Positions 1-8,772 of a stretch of DNA of 58,092 bases are shown here, piece by piece (position 1 is the first letter of the stretch; every line of letters starts with the position of its first letter). The position numbers and the translations under genes are program-made. Source of the DNA: Clostridiales bacterium (GTDB lineage: Bacteria > Bacillota > Clostridia > Oscillospirales > Oscillospiraceae); NCBI GenBank assembly GCA_022782265.1, contig JALFOM010000117.1:1-58092 (forward strand), written 5' to 3'. Below the pieces are notes generated by a model. It did no database searches. It was not told the origin of the DNA and saw only the letters and a list, made by a program, of their open reading frames with translations.

Positions 1-190
1 CCCACCTCGCAGTCCAATAACCCGCCGCAAAAAAGCTTGATTTTTCAAGCTTTTTGGGCGAAGCAGCGTTTTGAAGAATTCAAAACGCTCGGCGGCTGAA
101 GCGGTCAAAAAAGCCCTAACAGGACTTTTTTGACAAGCTGAGGCTGTCATTCTGAACCGGGGAGTGGTGAAGAATGACAGCTTTTTTGTA
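1..190. repeat. Intergenic cluster of short inverted repeats
   Basis: Four consecutive inverted repeats are visible: around 31-57 (AAAAAGCTTGA arms), 67-89 (GCGTTTTGAA arms), 106-135 (GTCAAAAAAG arms) and 143-182 (GCTGTCATTCT arms). The last, containing GTCATTCTGAACCG, recurs near 57844, so it is probably a dispersed extragenic palindromic element rather than a local terminator. From 191 to 364 I see no gene, only AT-richer leader DNA and the ribosome-binding site of the next gene. Confidence 0.6.
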
Positions 191-364
191 CGCCGAAGGG
201 GACAAATTGCTACAAAATTTGAAATTTTCATGGACAGCTGATGCGGATTTGTTCATTTACTTTTCCTTTTTTGTATGTTAAGATAACAACAGCTTAAACC
301 ATAGACAACGGTCGACGGTCGGATCATCCGTCGCCGTACAATAAAAAAGGAAAGGAAGAAATGC

Positions 365-2440
365 ATGGACCAAAAATACAATGCCCTGTTTACCCCGTGG
401 AAGATCGGCAATGTGGAGATCAAAAACCGCCTTGTCCAGTGCTCCATGGGCGGCACCTCTCTGTTCGGCTGGATGGAACCCAACCACTTCGACAAGGAGG
501 CGGCCTACTTCCTGCTCAACAGAGCACAGGACGGTGTGGGCCTGATCCTGCCCGGCATGCAGTGTGTCCGTGACCCGCTGGGCATCCCTGGCAGAAAGTG
601 GCTGTACCAGAACGACCAGATGTTCAAGGAACTGAAGGAGTACATGGTGGAGTTCCACAAGACCGGAGCAAAGCTGTTCATTCAGCTGGCCGCCGGTATG
701 GGCCGCTCCATGGCCATCAACAGCTGGATGACCACCCTGGCCAAGAGCGACCTGCTCAACAAGATCGCCAGCCCCATTGTGGACGTGCAGTATATCTGCG
801 CCTCCGCTTCCGAGACCCCCAACCGCTGGGCGGAGGACGTGACCTCCCGTCCCCTCACCGTGTCCGAGATTCGGGAGATGGTGGAGGCCTTCGGCAAGAC
901 CGCCAAGAAGCTGCGCGAGGCCGGTGTGGACGGCGTTGAGATCCACGCCGTGCACGAGGGCTATCTGCTGGACCAGTTCACCATGAAAAACTGGAACCAC
1001 CGCACCGACATGTACGGCGGCTCCTTTGAAAACCGCTTCCGCTTCCCCGTGGAGATCGTCCAGGAGATCAAGCGCCAGGCAGGCAAGGACTTCCCCGTCT
1101 CCCTGCGCTACTCCGTGGTCTCCAAGACCAAGGCCTGGGGCAAGGGCGCCATGCCTTACGAGACCGACTTCGAGGAGTTCGGCCGCGACATGGAAGAGTC
1201 CGAGCGGGCCATCAAGTATCTGGGCGACATGGGCTACGACATGTTCAACTGCGACAACGGCACCTACGACGCCTGGTACTGGGCACATCCGCCTCAGTAC
1301 ATGCCCGACAACTGCAACCTTGAATATGTTGAGCATATCAAGAACTTTACCGACAAGCCCGTGGTCTGCGCCGGCCGTATGGATCCGGTCAAGGCCGCCG
1401 AGGAGATCGCCGCCGGTAAGATCGACGCAGTTGCCATCGCCCGTCAGAACCTGGTCGACCATGAGTGGGTACATAAGATCATGGAAGGCCGCCAGGACGA
1501 GATCAAGCCCTGCATCCGCTGTCACAACGGCTGCTTCAACTTTGCCAAGTACAAGGGAACCTCCAACCTGCAGAGACTGGACGACTCCCTGCATCTTGCC
1601 CGCTGCGCCCTGAACCCCACCACCATGCAGCACAACCGCTATAAGATCGTTCCCACCAAAAAGCCCAAGAAAGTGGCTATTATCGGCGGCGGCATCGGCG
1701 GCATGGAGTGCGCTCTGGTGCTGACCCAGCGGGGCCACAAGCCCGTCATCTTCGAAAAAGCCGGCGAGCTGGGTGGCCTGTTCATCACCGCTTCCGCCAT
1801 GAGCTTCAAGGAGAACGACCGCGAGCTGATCCAGTGGTACCGCAGAGAGATCGCAAAGCAGGGCGTTGAAGTCCACCTGAATACCGAGGTCAACGACCTT
1901 GGCACCCTGAGGGGCTTTGACGAGATCATCGTGGCCACAGGCTCCGTGCCCAGAACCATGCCCACTATCCCCGGCTTCGACAAGTGCCTGAACTTCACCG
2001 AGCTTCTGGTGGACAAGGTGGAGACCGGCGACAAGGTGCTGTTCATCGGCGGCGGCCAGTCCTCCTGCGAGGCGGCCTACGACCTGATTCTCCAGGGCAA
2101 GCACCCCATTATTGTGGAGTACGCCTGCGACCTGATCGCGGCCCAGGCCACCTGCCTTGCCAACACCTCCTTCCTCCGCGACGCCATGGAGTACCACAAG
2201 GTGCCCGTGTATCTGGAGTCCACTGTCACCGAGATCCGGGACGGCTCCGTCACGGTGAAGAACGTGAAGACCGGCGAGACCTTCGACGTGGAGTGCGACA
2301 ACGTGGTCAACGGCATTGGCTTTGTTCCCACCCCTGTGGGCGGCAAGAACAGCAAGGCCCACCGCGTGGGCGACTGCGTGGCCATCGGCAACCTGCGCAC
2401 CGTCATCTGGCGCGCATGGGATGTGTGCATGAAGATCTAA
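365..2440 (+). CDS. NADH:flavin oxidoreductase, 2-enoate reductase/BaiCD-like Fe-S flavoprotein
   Basis: A 691-residue protein with the three-module layout of the 2,4-dienoyl-CoA/2-enoate reductase family: an N-terminal old-yellow-enzyme FMN barrel (about 1-370), a 4Fe-4S site with Cys383, Cys386, Cys390 and Cys414 (motif CIRCHNGC then a later Cys), and an FAD/NAD(P) reductase half whose dinucleotide motif GGGIGG lies near residue 440. Family members pass electrons from NAD(P)H through FAD and the cluster to FMN and reduce activated C=C bonds of enoates, dienoyl-CoA or bile-acid intermediates in anaerobes. The ATG at 365 follows AAAGGAAAGGAAGAA; an ATG at 361 is in another frame. It appears to be monocistronic. 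The substrate cannot be told from sequence; a bile-acid role (BaiCD/BaiH) is possible, but no other bai genes are here. Confidence 0.85.
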   Translation: MDQKYNALFTPWKIGNVEIKNRLVQCSMGGTSLFGWMEPNHFDKEAAYFLLNRAQDGVGLILPGMQCVRDPLGIPGRKWLYQNDQMFKELKEYMVEFHKTGAKLFIQLAAGMGRSMAINSWMTTLAKSDLLNKIASPIVDVQYICASASETPNRWAEDVTSRPLTVSEIREMVEAFGKTAKKLREAGVDGVEIHAVHEGYLLDQFTMKNWNHRTDMYGGSFENRFRFPVEIVQEIKRQAGKDFPVSLRYSVVSKTKAWGKGAMPYETDFEEFGRDMEESERAIKYLGDMGYDMFNCDNGTYDAWYWAHPPQYMPDNCNLEYVEHIKNFTDKPVVCAGRMDPVKAAEEIAAGKIDAVAIARQNLVDHEWVHKIMEGRQDEIKPCIRCHNGCFNFAKYKGTSNLQRLDDSLHLARCALNPTTMQHNRYKIVPTKKPKKVAIIGGGIGGMECALVLTQRGHKPVIFEKAGELGGLFITASAMSFKENDRELIQWYRREIAKQGVEVHLNTEVNDLGTLRGFDEIIVATGSVPRTMPTIPGFDKCLNFTELLVDKVETGDKVLFIGGGQSSCEAAYDLILQGKHPIIVEYACDLIAAQATCLANTSFLRDAMEYHKVPVYLESTVTEIRDGSVTVKNVKTGETFDVECDNVVNGIGFVPTPVGGKNSKAHRVGDCVAIGNLRTVIWRAWDVCMKI

Positions 2441-2539
2441 ACCGGATATAAAGAATAAAGGGACGGCCTTTTGGAGGCACTCACTTAACGACAGTTCAAA
2501 TTAACTGGTTTTAGTGGCGTCTTCAAGCGGTGCCAACAG

Positions 2540-2584
2540 AAAGACCACATCTTTGGAGTAAAATCCTTGGATGTGGTCTTTTGC
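2540..2584 (+). terminator. Probable terminator of the enoate-reductase-like gene
   Basis: A 12-bp perfect stem (AAAGACCACATC with GATGTGGTCTTT) around an 18-base loop, running into TTTT. It lies 100 bases past the stop codon. Confidence 0.6.
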
Positions 2585-2622
2585 ACTAATAAGGGTTCTA
2601 TAATAAATGTGAGAAAAATAAA

Positions 2623-2664
2623 CTCCCCCCGCTCTGGCAAAAACCAGGGCGGCGGGAGCTTTTT
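2623..2664. terminator. Bidirectional terminator between convergent genes
   Basis: Arms 2623-2637 and 2644-2658 pair with one mismatch and one wobble around CAAAAA, followed by CTTTTT on the plus strand. On the minus strand it is followed by an AT-rich stretch (TTTATTTTT), so it could also end the spoVAE transcript. Confidence 0.65.
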
Positions 2665-2677
2665 ATCGGGAATAATA

Positions 2678-3049
2678 CTATTTATTTTTGTCCCCGGGCT
2701 TGAAGAGCAGGGCCACGATCAGACCGAAGAACACCGCCGCGCAGATGCCGCCGGCGGCGGCAGTAAAGCCCCCGGTAAAGGCGCCCAGCAGTCCGCTTTC
2801 GGCCACAGCTTTCTTCACACCCTTGGCCAGCAGATTGCCGAAGCCCGTCAGCGGCACTGTGGCCCCCGCCCCGGCCCAGTCCGCCAGGGGCTGGTATACG
2901 CCTACGGCTCCCAGCACCACGCCCAGAACCACATACAGCGTCAGAATCCGCGCCGGGGTCAGCTTGGTGTAGTCGATGAGCAGCTGGCCGAAAACGCACA
3001 GCGCCCCGCCCACGGCAAAGGCTTTTACATATTCAAACAGAAGATTCAT
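2678..3049 (-). CDS. spoVAE: Stage V sporulation protein AE (SpoVAE/SpoVAEB)
   Basis: A hydrophobic protein of about 123 residues with three to four membrane segments, matching SpoVAE in content and size (B. subtilis SpoVAEB is about 116 residues); motifs GGALCVFGQLLIDYTKLTP and GFGNLLAKGVKKAV are typical. SpoVA proteins form the inner-membrane channel that loads Ca-dipicolinate into the forespore and releases it at germination. I chose the ATG at 3049 (MNLLFEY) rather than the upstream ATG at 3067, because it leaves only one base after the spoVAD stop and matches the family N-terminus. It is translationally adjacent to spoVAD. Confidence 0.92.
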   Translation of the reverse strand: MNLLFEYVKAFAVGGALCVFGQLLIDYTKLTPARILTLYVVLGVVLGAVGVYQPLADWAGAGATVPLTGFGNLLAKGVKKAVAESGLLGAFTGGFTAAAGGICAAVFFGLIVALLFKPGDKNK

Positions 3050-3050
3050 C

Positions 3051-4064
3051 TCAAACCCCGCTTTCAATGGCCACCGCGTGGCAGATCCCCGGGATGCTGT
3101 CCCCCTGCTGGGAGCTGGTGGGGGACATCAGCGCGCCGGTGGCTGCCACCAGCACCCGCTGCCATACGCCCTTGTTCATGGCCTCTAAAATATGCCCGCC
3201 CAGCACCGAGGCACAGCAGCCGCAGCCGGAACCGCCGCAGCCCACGTTCTGGGTGTTCAGATCAAACATGAGCACCCCGCAGTCCATATACCGGGCGTCC
3301 AGCTCTACCCCATCGGCCCGGAAAAGGGCCTGCAGAATGTCGTGGCCCTGGGCACCCAGGTCGCCGGTAAAGATAGCGTCATAGTAGTTGGGACTGCGCC
3401 CGGTCTCCGTGAAGTGGGCCTTCAGGGTCTCATAGGCGGCGGGAGCCATGGCGCTGCCCATGGAATTGGCGTCCTTGATCCCCGCGTCAACGATCATCCC
3501 GGTGGTGACATGGGTGATTTTTGGCCCCTGGCCCCCGGCGGCAAGGATTACCGCCCCGGCCCCTGTCACCGTCCACTGGGCGGTGGGCGTGCGCTGGCCG
3601 CCGTATTCCAGCGGGAAGCGGAACTGCCGCTCCGCCGAGCAGAAATGGGAGCCGGTGAGGGCGCAGGCCTTTGCGGCAAAGCCCCCGTCGATCACCATGG
3701 CCGCCAGACCCAGGGACTCCGCCATGGTGGAGCAGGCCCCATATACGCCCATGTAGGGCGCCTTGCAGTCCTTCATGGCAAAGGCGGAGCTGACGCACTG
3801 GTTCAAAAGGTCCCCGGAGAAAATGTAGTCCAGCCCCTCCGGCGCAAGTCCCGCCTTGCCGCAGGCGATCTGAAAGCACTGCCTGATCATGTGGCTCTCC
3901 GCCTTCTCCCAGGACTTCTCGCCGAAATAGGAGTCGTCGGAGATATAGTCAAAGCAGCCCTTCAGGGGCCCTTCGCCCTCCTTCTGCCCCACAACACCGG
4001 CATAGCCGATCACCGCAGGCGGTGTGGACAGCATCACCGTCTGCCTGCCAAGTCTTATTCCCAT
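3051..4064 (-). CDS. spoVAD: Stage V sporulation protein AD
   Basis: A 337-residue thiolase-like protein (B. subtilis SpoVAD is about 338), recognised by runs such as GVYGACSTMAESLGLAAMV and CGVLMFDLNTQNVGCGGSGC. SpoVAD binds dipicolinic acid at the outer face of the forespore inner membrane and works with SpoVAC and SpoVAE. The start at 4064 (MGIRLGRQ) is preferred because AACGAGG sits just upstream; an ATG seven codons earlier at 4085 lacks a good site. The gene usually found just upstream, spoVAC, is absent: the next gene is divergent csoR. Expression by a forespore sigma factor is expected from the family but I could not confirm a promoter. Confidence 0.95.
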   Translation of the reverse strand: MGIRLGRQTVMLSTPPAVIGYAGVVGQKEGEGPLKGCFDYISDDSYFGEKSWEKAESHMIRQCFQIACGKAGLAPEGLDYIFSGDLLNQCVSSAFAMKDCKAPYMGVYGACSTMAESLGLAAMVIDGGFAAKACALTGSHFCSAERQFRFPLEYGGQRTPTAQWTVTGAGAVILAAGGQGPKITHVTTGMIVDAGIKDANSMGSAMAPAAYETLKAHFTETGRSPNYYDAIFTGDLGAQGHDILQALFRADGVELDARYMDCGVLMFDLNTQNVGCGGSGCGCCASVLGGHILEAMNKGVWQRVLVAATGALMSPTSSQQGDSIPGICHAVAIESGV

Positions 4065-4133
4065 GGTTAAAACCTCGTTTCCCAATGATATGGGAATATC
4101 TTTCCCTCAAAACGAAAAAATATAATATACATC

Positions 4134-4182
4134 TTGACAAATACCCCAGGGGGTATAATATATAGATACCCCCAGGGGGTAT
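4134..4182 (+). promoter_or_regulatory. csoR-copA promoter with two CsoR-type operators
   Basis: TTGACA at 4134-4139 is followed by AT-rich -10 candidates (TAATAT at 4156-4161, spacer 16; TATAAT at 4154-4159, spacer 14). Two GC-centred palindromes overlap this promoter: ATACCCCAGGGGGTAT at 4141-4156 and ATACCCCCAGGGGGTAT at 4166-4182. This TACCCC...GGGGTA pattern is the known CsoR operator type, and the next gene is csoR, so copper-relieved autorepression is a strong inference. The first operator fills the -35/-10 spacer and the second covers the likely start point. Confidence 0.85.
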
Positions 4183-4204
4183 ATTACGACAAAAGGAGCC
4201 GCTT

Positions 4205-4513
4205 ATGGAACAAAAGGAATGTTGCTGCTGCAGCGGCAGAACCAAGGAGCGGAGTGCGGAGGAGGCCAAAAAGCTCATCCACCGCCTGAACCGCATTGAG
4301 GGGCAGATCCGGGGCATTCGGGGCATGCTGGAGAAAAACGCCTATTGTGTGGACATTTTAGGCCAGGTCTCCGCCGCCAACGCCGCGCTGAACGCCTTTG
4401 GAAAGGAGCTGCTGGCGGAGCATATCCGCACCTGCGTTGCGCAGGATATCAGAGAGGGCAGGGACGAGACCATCGAGGAGCTGGTGAACACCCTGCAAAA
4501 GATGATGAAATAG
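4205..4513 (+). CDS. csoR: Copper-sensing transcriptional repressor CsoR
   Basis: A 102-residue all-helical repressor of the CsoR/RcnR (DUF156) family. The Cu(I) ligand set Cys48-His73-Cys77 ([15 protein letters not shown]... then HIRTC) is intact, and this pattern distinguishes copper sensors from nickel or formaldehyde relatives. The basic face ([15 protein letters not shown], 26-40) is the DNA-binding part. An extra N-terminal cluster of four cysteines (6-9) is present; short Cys-rich leaders occur in clostridial relatives. AAAGGAG is followed by the ATG at 4205. It lies 19 bases ahead of copA and directly after two CsoR-like palindromes, so it likely represses itself and copA. Confidence 0.93.
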   Translation: MEQKECCCCSGRTKERSAEEAKKLIHRLNRIEGQIRGIRGMLEKNAYCVDILGQVSAANAALNAFGKELLAEHIRTCVAQDIREGRDETIEELVNTLQKMMK

Positions 4514-4532
4514 CTTCCGGGAGGGAGACAAA

Positions 4533-7043
4533 ATGAGGCAATATAAGGTAACGGGCATGAGCTGCGCGGCCTGCAGCGCCCGGGTGGAGAAAGCGGTGTC
4601 CAAGGTGCCGGGGGTGACTTCCTGCTCTGTCAGCCTGCTGACCAACTCCATGGGCGTGGAGGGCACAGCCGCTCCGGCGGAAATCATTGCCGCCGTGGAG
4701 GAGGCGGGCTACGGGGCCAGTGAGAAGGGCGCCGCCGCCGAAAAAAGCAGCAGCGCGGACAGGGAGGACGCCCTGAAGGACAGGGAGACCCCGCTGTTGA
4801 AGCGCCGCCTGATCTGGTCGGTGGGTTTTCTGCTGATTCTGATGTACTTCTCCATGGGCCATATGATGTGGGGCTGGCCGCTGCCGCCCTTTTATAACGA
4901 TAACCATGTGGCCATGGGGCTGACCCAGCTTCTGCTCACCGCGATCATCATGGTGATCAACCAGAAGTTTTTTATCAGCGGCTTTAAGAGCTTGTGGCAC
5001 AGGGCGCCCAACATGGACGCGCTGGTGGCCTTAGGCTCCACCGCCGCCTTTGTCTACAGCACTTACGCCCTCTTCGCCATGACTGACGCCCAGGTGAAGG
5101 GCGACATGGACGCCGTGATGGACTACATGATGGAGTTTTACTTTGAGTCCGCCGCCATGATTCTGACGCTGATCACCGTGGGCAAGATGCTGGAGGCCCG
5201 CTCCAAGGGCAAGACCACCGACGCATTGAAAAGCCTGATGAAGCTTGCGCCCAAGACCGCCACGGTGGTCCGGGACGGCGTGGAGACGGAGGTCCCTGTG
5301 GAGCAGGTGCAGCAGGGGGATATTTTCGTGGTGCGTCCGGGGGAAAACATCCCGGTGGACGGCGTGGTGGTGGAGGGCAGCAGCGCCGTGAACGAGGCCG
5401 CCCTCACCGGCGAGAGTATCCCGGTGGACAAGGCAGAGGGGGACACGGTCTCCGCCGCCACGGTGAACCAGTCCGGCTTTATCCGCTGCCGGGCCACCCG
5501 GGTGGGGGAGGACACCACCATCTCCCAGATCATCCGCATGGTCAGCGACGCGGCGGCCACCAAGGCCCCCATTGCCAAGGTGGCGGACAAGGTGTCCGGC
5601 GTGTTTGTCCCGGCGGTCATCGCCATCGCTGTGGTGACTACCGCTGTCTGGCTGCTGCTGGGCCGGGGCCTGGGCTTTGCGCTGGCCCGGGGCATCTCGG
5701 TGCTGGTCATCAGCTGCCCCTGCGCTCTGGGGCTTGCCACGCCGGTGGCCATCATGGTGGGCAGCGGCATGGGCGCGAAAAACGGCATTCTGTTTAAAAC
5801 CGCCGTCTCTCTGGAGGAGACGGGCAAGGCGGAAACCGTGGTGCTGGACAAGACCGGCACCATCACCGTGGGCGAGCCCCGGGTGACGGACATTCTCCCT
5901 GCCGGGGATTTGAGCGGGGAAGAACTGCTGAAGCTGGCCGCCGCGCTGGAAAAGAAGAGCGAGCATCCTCTGGCAAAGGCCGTACTGCTGGCGGCGGAGG
6001 AGCGGCAGACGGAGCCGGAGGAGGTCACGGATTTCCAGGCCCTGCCCGGCAACGGGCTTACGGCGTCTCTTCACGGTGAGGAGCTGTGCGGCGGAAACCT
6101 GAAATTCATCAGCTCCCGGGCCCAGGTGTCCGAGCGCCTGAAGAAGCAGGCCGAAGCGCTGGCGGAGCAGGGCAAGACCCCGCTGTTTTTCAGCCGGGGC
6201 GGGCAGCTCTGCGGCATTATCGCCGTGGCGGACCTGATCCGGGAGGACAGCCCCGGCGCGGTGCGCGCGCTGCAGAATATGGGCCTTCGGGTGGTCATGC
6301 TCACCGGCGACAATGAGCGCACTGCCAGGGCCATCGGCCGCCAGGCCGGTGTGGACCAGGTGATCGCCGGGGTCCTGCCCGACGGGAAGGAGAGCGTGGT
6401 CCGCAGCTTCAAGGAGCAGGGCAAGGTCATCATGGTGGGCGACGGCATCAACGACGCCCCGGCCCTGACAAGGGCAGATATCGGCATTGCCATCGGCGCG
6501 GGCGCGGACGTGGCCGTGGACGCGGCGGATCTGGTGCTGGTGAAAAGCCGCCTGTCCGATGTGCCCGCCGCCATCCGGCTCAGCCGTGCCACCCTGCGGA
6601 ACATCCACCAGAACCTGTTCTGGGCCTTCTTCTATAACAGCATCGGCATCCCTCTGGCAGCGGGGGTGTTCATCCCTCTGGGCCTGACATTGAACCCCAT
6701 GTTCGCCGCCGCCGCAATGAGTCTCAGCAGCTTCTGTGTGGTGTCCAACGCCCTCAGACTGAACCTGTTTGATCTGCAAAGCCCCAAAAAGGACAGAAAA
6801 ATCAAAAGAAAAAACAAGGAGGAAAAGAAAACCATGGAAAAGACACTGAAAATTGAAGGTATGATGTGCGGGCACTGTGAGGCACGGGTAAAGAAGGCCC
6901 TTGAGGCCCTGCCCGAGGTGGAGCAGGCCGCCGTCAGCCACCAGGCCGGCACCGCCGTAGTCACCCTGAAAAGCCCGGTTGCCGACGAGGTGCTGAAAAA
7001 AGCCGTGGAGGATCAGGACTATACCGTGCTCTCCGTGGGCTGA
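4533..7043 (+). CDS. copA: Copper-exporting P1B-type ATPase CopA with fused C-terminal CopZ-like domain
   Basis: An 836-residue Cu(I) efflux ATPase. The N-terminal HMA domain carries CAAC (Cys11, Cys14); the membrane domain has the transport motif CPC (Cys395-Pro-Cys397); the phosphorylation loop has Asp439 in DKTGT; the hinge has GDGINDAP. After the last membrane helices a Lys/Glu-rich linker (about 751-767) leads to a second HMA domain from residue 768 with CGHC (Cys779, Cys782), which resembles the free chaperone CopZ. It exports cytosolic Cu(I) and is co-transcribed with csoR. The linker codons contain an AAGGAGG site followed 11 bases later by an in-frame ATG at 6834, so the tail may also be made as a separate protein. 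Most CopA proteins have HMA domains only at the N-terminus. Confidence 0.93.
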   Translation: MRQYKVTGMSCAACSARVEKAVSKVPGVTSCSVSLLTNSMGVEGTAAPAEIIAAVEEAGYGASEKGAAAEKSSSADREDALKDRETPLLKRRLIWSVGFLLILMYFSMGHMMWGWPLPPFYNDNHVAMGLTQLLLTAIIMVINQKFFISGFKSLWHRAPNMDALVALGSTAAFVYSTYALFAMTDAQVKGDMDAVMDYMMEFYFESAAMILTLITVGKMLEARSKGKTTDALKSLMKLAPKTATVVRDGVETEVPVEQVQQGDIFVVRPGENIPVDGVVVEGSSAVNEAALTGESIPVDKAEGDTVSAATVNQSGFIRCRATRVGEDTTISQIIRMVSDAAATKAPIAKVADKVSGVFVPAVIAIAVVTTAVWLLLGRGLGFALARGISVLVISCPCALGLATPVAIMVGSGMGAKNGILFKTAVSLEETGKAETVVLDKTGTITVGEPRVTDILPAGDLSGEELLKLAAALEKKSEHPLAKAVLLAAEERQTEPEEVTDFQALPGNGLTASLHGEELCGGNLKFISSRAQVSERLKKQAEALAEQGKTPLFFSRGGQLCGIIAVADLIREDSPGAVRALQNMGLRVVMLTGDNERTARAIGRQAGVDQVIAGVLPDGKESVVRSFKEQGKVIMVGDGINDAPALTRADIGIAIGAGADVAVDAADLVLVKSRLSDVPAAIRLSRATLRNIHQNLFWAFFYNSIGIPLAAGVFIPLGLTLNPMFAAAAMSLSSFCVVSNALRLNLFDLQSPKKDRKIKRKNKEEKKTMEKTLKIEGMMCGHCEARVKKALEALPEVEQAAVSHQAGTAVVTLKSPVADEVLKKAVEDQDYTVLSVG
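6834..7043 (+). CDS. Putative free CopZ-like copper chaperone from an internal in-frame start
   Basis: Within the copA frame, AAGGAGG at 6816-6822 precedes ATG at 6834. Translation from here gives a complete 69-residue HMA protein ([19 protein letters not shown]...), the exact size and fold of CopZ, which delivers Cu(I) to CopA. The linker upstream is Lys-rich and low complexity, as expected if a former intergenic region had been opened in frame. An internal product is an inference: it parallels the extra CopA(Z) product of E. coli copA, although that one arises by frameshifting. It could instead be only the C-terminal domain of the long protein. Confidence 0.55.
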   Translation: MEKTLKIEGMMCGHCEARVKKALEALPEVEQAAVSHQAGTAVVTLKSPVADEVLKKAVEDQDYTVLSVG

Positions 7044-7069
7044 GGAAGCAAACAGATATACCGACCATG

Positions 7070-7096
7070 CGGGCGGCCTTTGCGGCCGCCCGTTTT
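7070..7096 (+). terminator. Terminator after copA
   Basis: A 9-bp GC stem (CGGGCGGCC with GGCCGCCCG), five-base loop, then TTTT. Confidence 0.75.
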
Positions 7097-7158
7097 GCAT
7101 ATCCGCCCCAAAATTTGGCTATACTACCCGGTGAAAAAAGACGGAGGGGCGCTGTGCC

Positions 7159-8772
7159 ATGGAAAAGAAACAACAGGAAGAGCTTTATGACGCCGTGATC
7201 ATCGGCGGCGGTCCGGCAGGGCTTTCCGCCGCCATCTATCTGGCCCGGGCCGGCTGCCGGGTGCTGGTGCTGGAAAAGGAGCGCCTGGGCGGGCAGATCG
7301 CCCTCAGCGCGGAGGTGGCCAATTATCCCGGCGTCCTCACCACCGGCGGAACAGAGCTGACGGAGATCATGCGCCGTCAGGCCGAGAGCTTCGGCGCGGA
7401 ATTTCTTGCCGCGGAAGCCAAGGCGCTGAAACCGGAAGGGGATATAAAAACCGTCCTCACCGATCAGGGCCCCGTCCGCTGCTTCGGCATCCTTGCGGCC
7501 ACAGGGGCACGGCCCCGCAGCGTAGGCTTTCAGGGCGAGGAGGAATTCAAGGGCCGGGGTGTCTCCATCTGCGCCGTCTGCGACGGGGAGCTTTTTACCG
7601 GCAAACCGGTCTTCGTCATCGGCGGCGGCTACGCTGCGGCGGAGGAGAGCGTGTTTCTCACCCGCTTTGCCAGCCATGTGACCGTTTTGATGCGGGGCGA
7701 GGATTTCTCCTGCGCCGAAACCTTGGCCGAAAAGGCCCGGAACCATGAGAAAATCAGCGTGATCACCGGCGTGCAGGTTGAGTCGGTCTCCGGGACAGAC
7801 CGGGGCCTGAACGCCATCCGCTGGCGAAACCGGAAGACCGGGGAAGTGACCGAGTACCGGACGGCGGAAGGGGAGGTGCTTGGCCTTTTCGTCTTCGCCG
7901 GGCTTGAGCCGGAGTCCGGCCTGCTCCGGGGGCTTACGGCGCTGGATGAGCGGGGTTATGTCCTCACCGACCGGCAGCAAAAGACCGGTATCGACGGCCT
8001 GTACGCCGCCGGAGACGTCTGCGCCAAGGAACTGCGCCAGGTGGTGACCGCCGTCAGCGACGGGGCTGTGGCGGCAACTTCGCTGGAAAAATACGCCGCC
8101 GCTATGGAGAAAAAGACCGGACGACAGCCCAAACGGCCCGAAAAGCCGGAGGATAGCCCCTTTTCCGGGGAAACCCTTGTCCGGCTCCGGCAGCTTTTCC
8201 GGCACATGGAAAGGCCCCTTGTTCTGCGCCTTTACCCGGACGGGCGCCCGGCCTCACAGGAGCTTGCGCGCTGTTTGCAGGGCCTTGCCGCCCAGACGGA
8301 CAAGCTCCGGGTGGAGACGGCCAAAGACCCGGCGGAGGAGACTGAGCGCCCCTGCGTCCGCGTTTTCCACCCCGACGGGAGCGACACCGGCCTTGCCTTT
8401 CACGGCGTGCCCGGCGGGCATGAGTTTTCCGCCTTCGTGACGGGGCTGTATAACGCCGCCGGGCCGGGGCAGGCGCTGGACGAGGAGACGGAGCGGCAGA
8501 TCAAAGCCATCACCCGCCCGGTCAACATGCAGATTCTGGTCACCCTCTCCTGCGGCATGTGCCCGGATATGGTGACGGCCGCCCAGCATATTGCCGCCGT
8601 CAATGAGAAGGTCCGGGCGGAGGTCTATGATATCAGCCTGTTCCCGGCGCTGAGAGAGAAGTACAGGGTGATGAGCGTACCCTGTCTGGTCATCGGCGGG
8701 GAGCAGGTCGCCATAGGCAAAAAGAGCCTGCGCCAGCTGCTGGAGCTGATCGCCCACTATATGGAATATTAG
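7159..8772 (+). CDS. AhpF-like flavoprotein disulfide reductase with permuted domain order
   Basis: A 537-residue protein. Residues 1 to about 315 form a thioredoxin-reductase core: FAD motif GGGPAGLSAA near 13-22, redox pair Cys138-Ala-Val-Cys141 and a second nucleotide motif (GGGYAA). Residues about 340-535 are two tandem thioredoxin folds; the first lacks cysteines and the second has Cys465-Gly-Met-Cys468 in LSCGMCPDMV, closely recalling the N-terminal domain of AhpF (SCxxCPDVV). In AhpF this pair precedes the reductase core; here it follows it. The likely role is NAD(P)H-dependent reduction of a peroxiredoxin or thioredoxin partner; no ahpC is adjacent. GGAGG sits about 11 bases before the ATG. 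Its stop codon TAG is part of the target duplication of the following insertion element. Confidence 0.8.
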   Translation: MEKKQQEELYDAVIIGGGPAGLSAAIYLARAGCRVLVLEKERLGGQIALSAEVANYPGVLTTGGTELTEIMRRQAESFGAEFLAAEAKALKPEGDIKTVLTDQGPVRCFGILAATGARPRSVGFQGEEEFKGRGVSICAVCDGELFTGKPVFVIGGGYAAAEESVFLTRFASHVTVLMRGEDFSCAETLAEKARNHEKISVITGVQVESVSGTDRGLNAIRWRNRKTGEVTEYRTAEGEVLGLFVFAGLEPESGLLRGLTALDERGYVLTDRQQKTGIDGLYAAGDVCAKELRQVVTAVSDGAVAATSLEKYAAAMEKKTGRQPKRPEKPEDSPFSGETLVRLRQLFRHMERPLVLRLYPDGRPASQELARCLQGLAAQTDKLRVETAKDPAEETERPCVRVFHPDGSDTGLAFHGVPGGHEFSAFVTGLYNAAGPGQALDEETERQIKAITRPVNMQILVTLSCGMCPDMVTAAQHIAAVNEKVRAEVYDISLFPALREKYRVMSVPCLVIGGEQVAIGKKSLRQLLELIAHYMEY

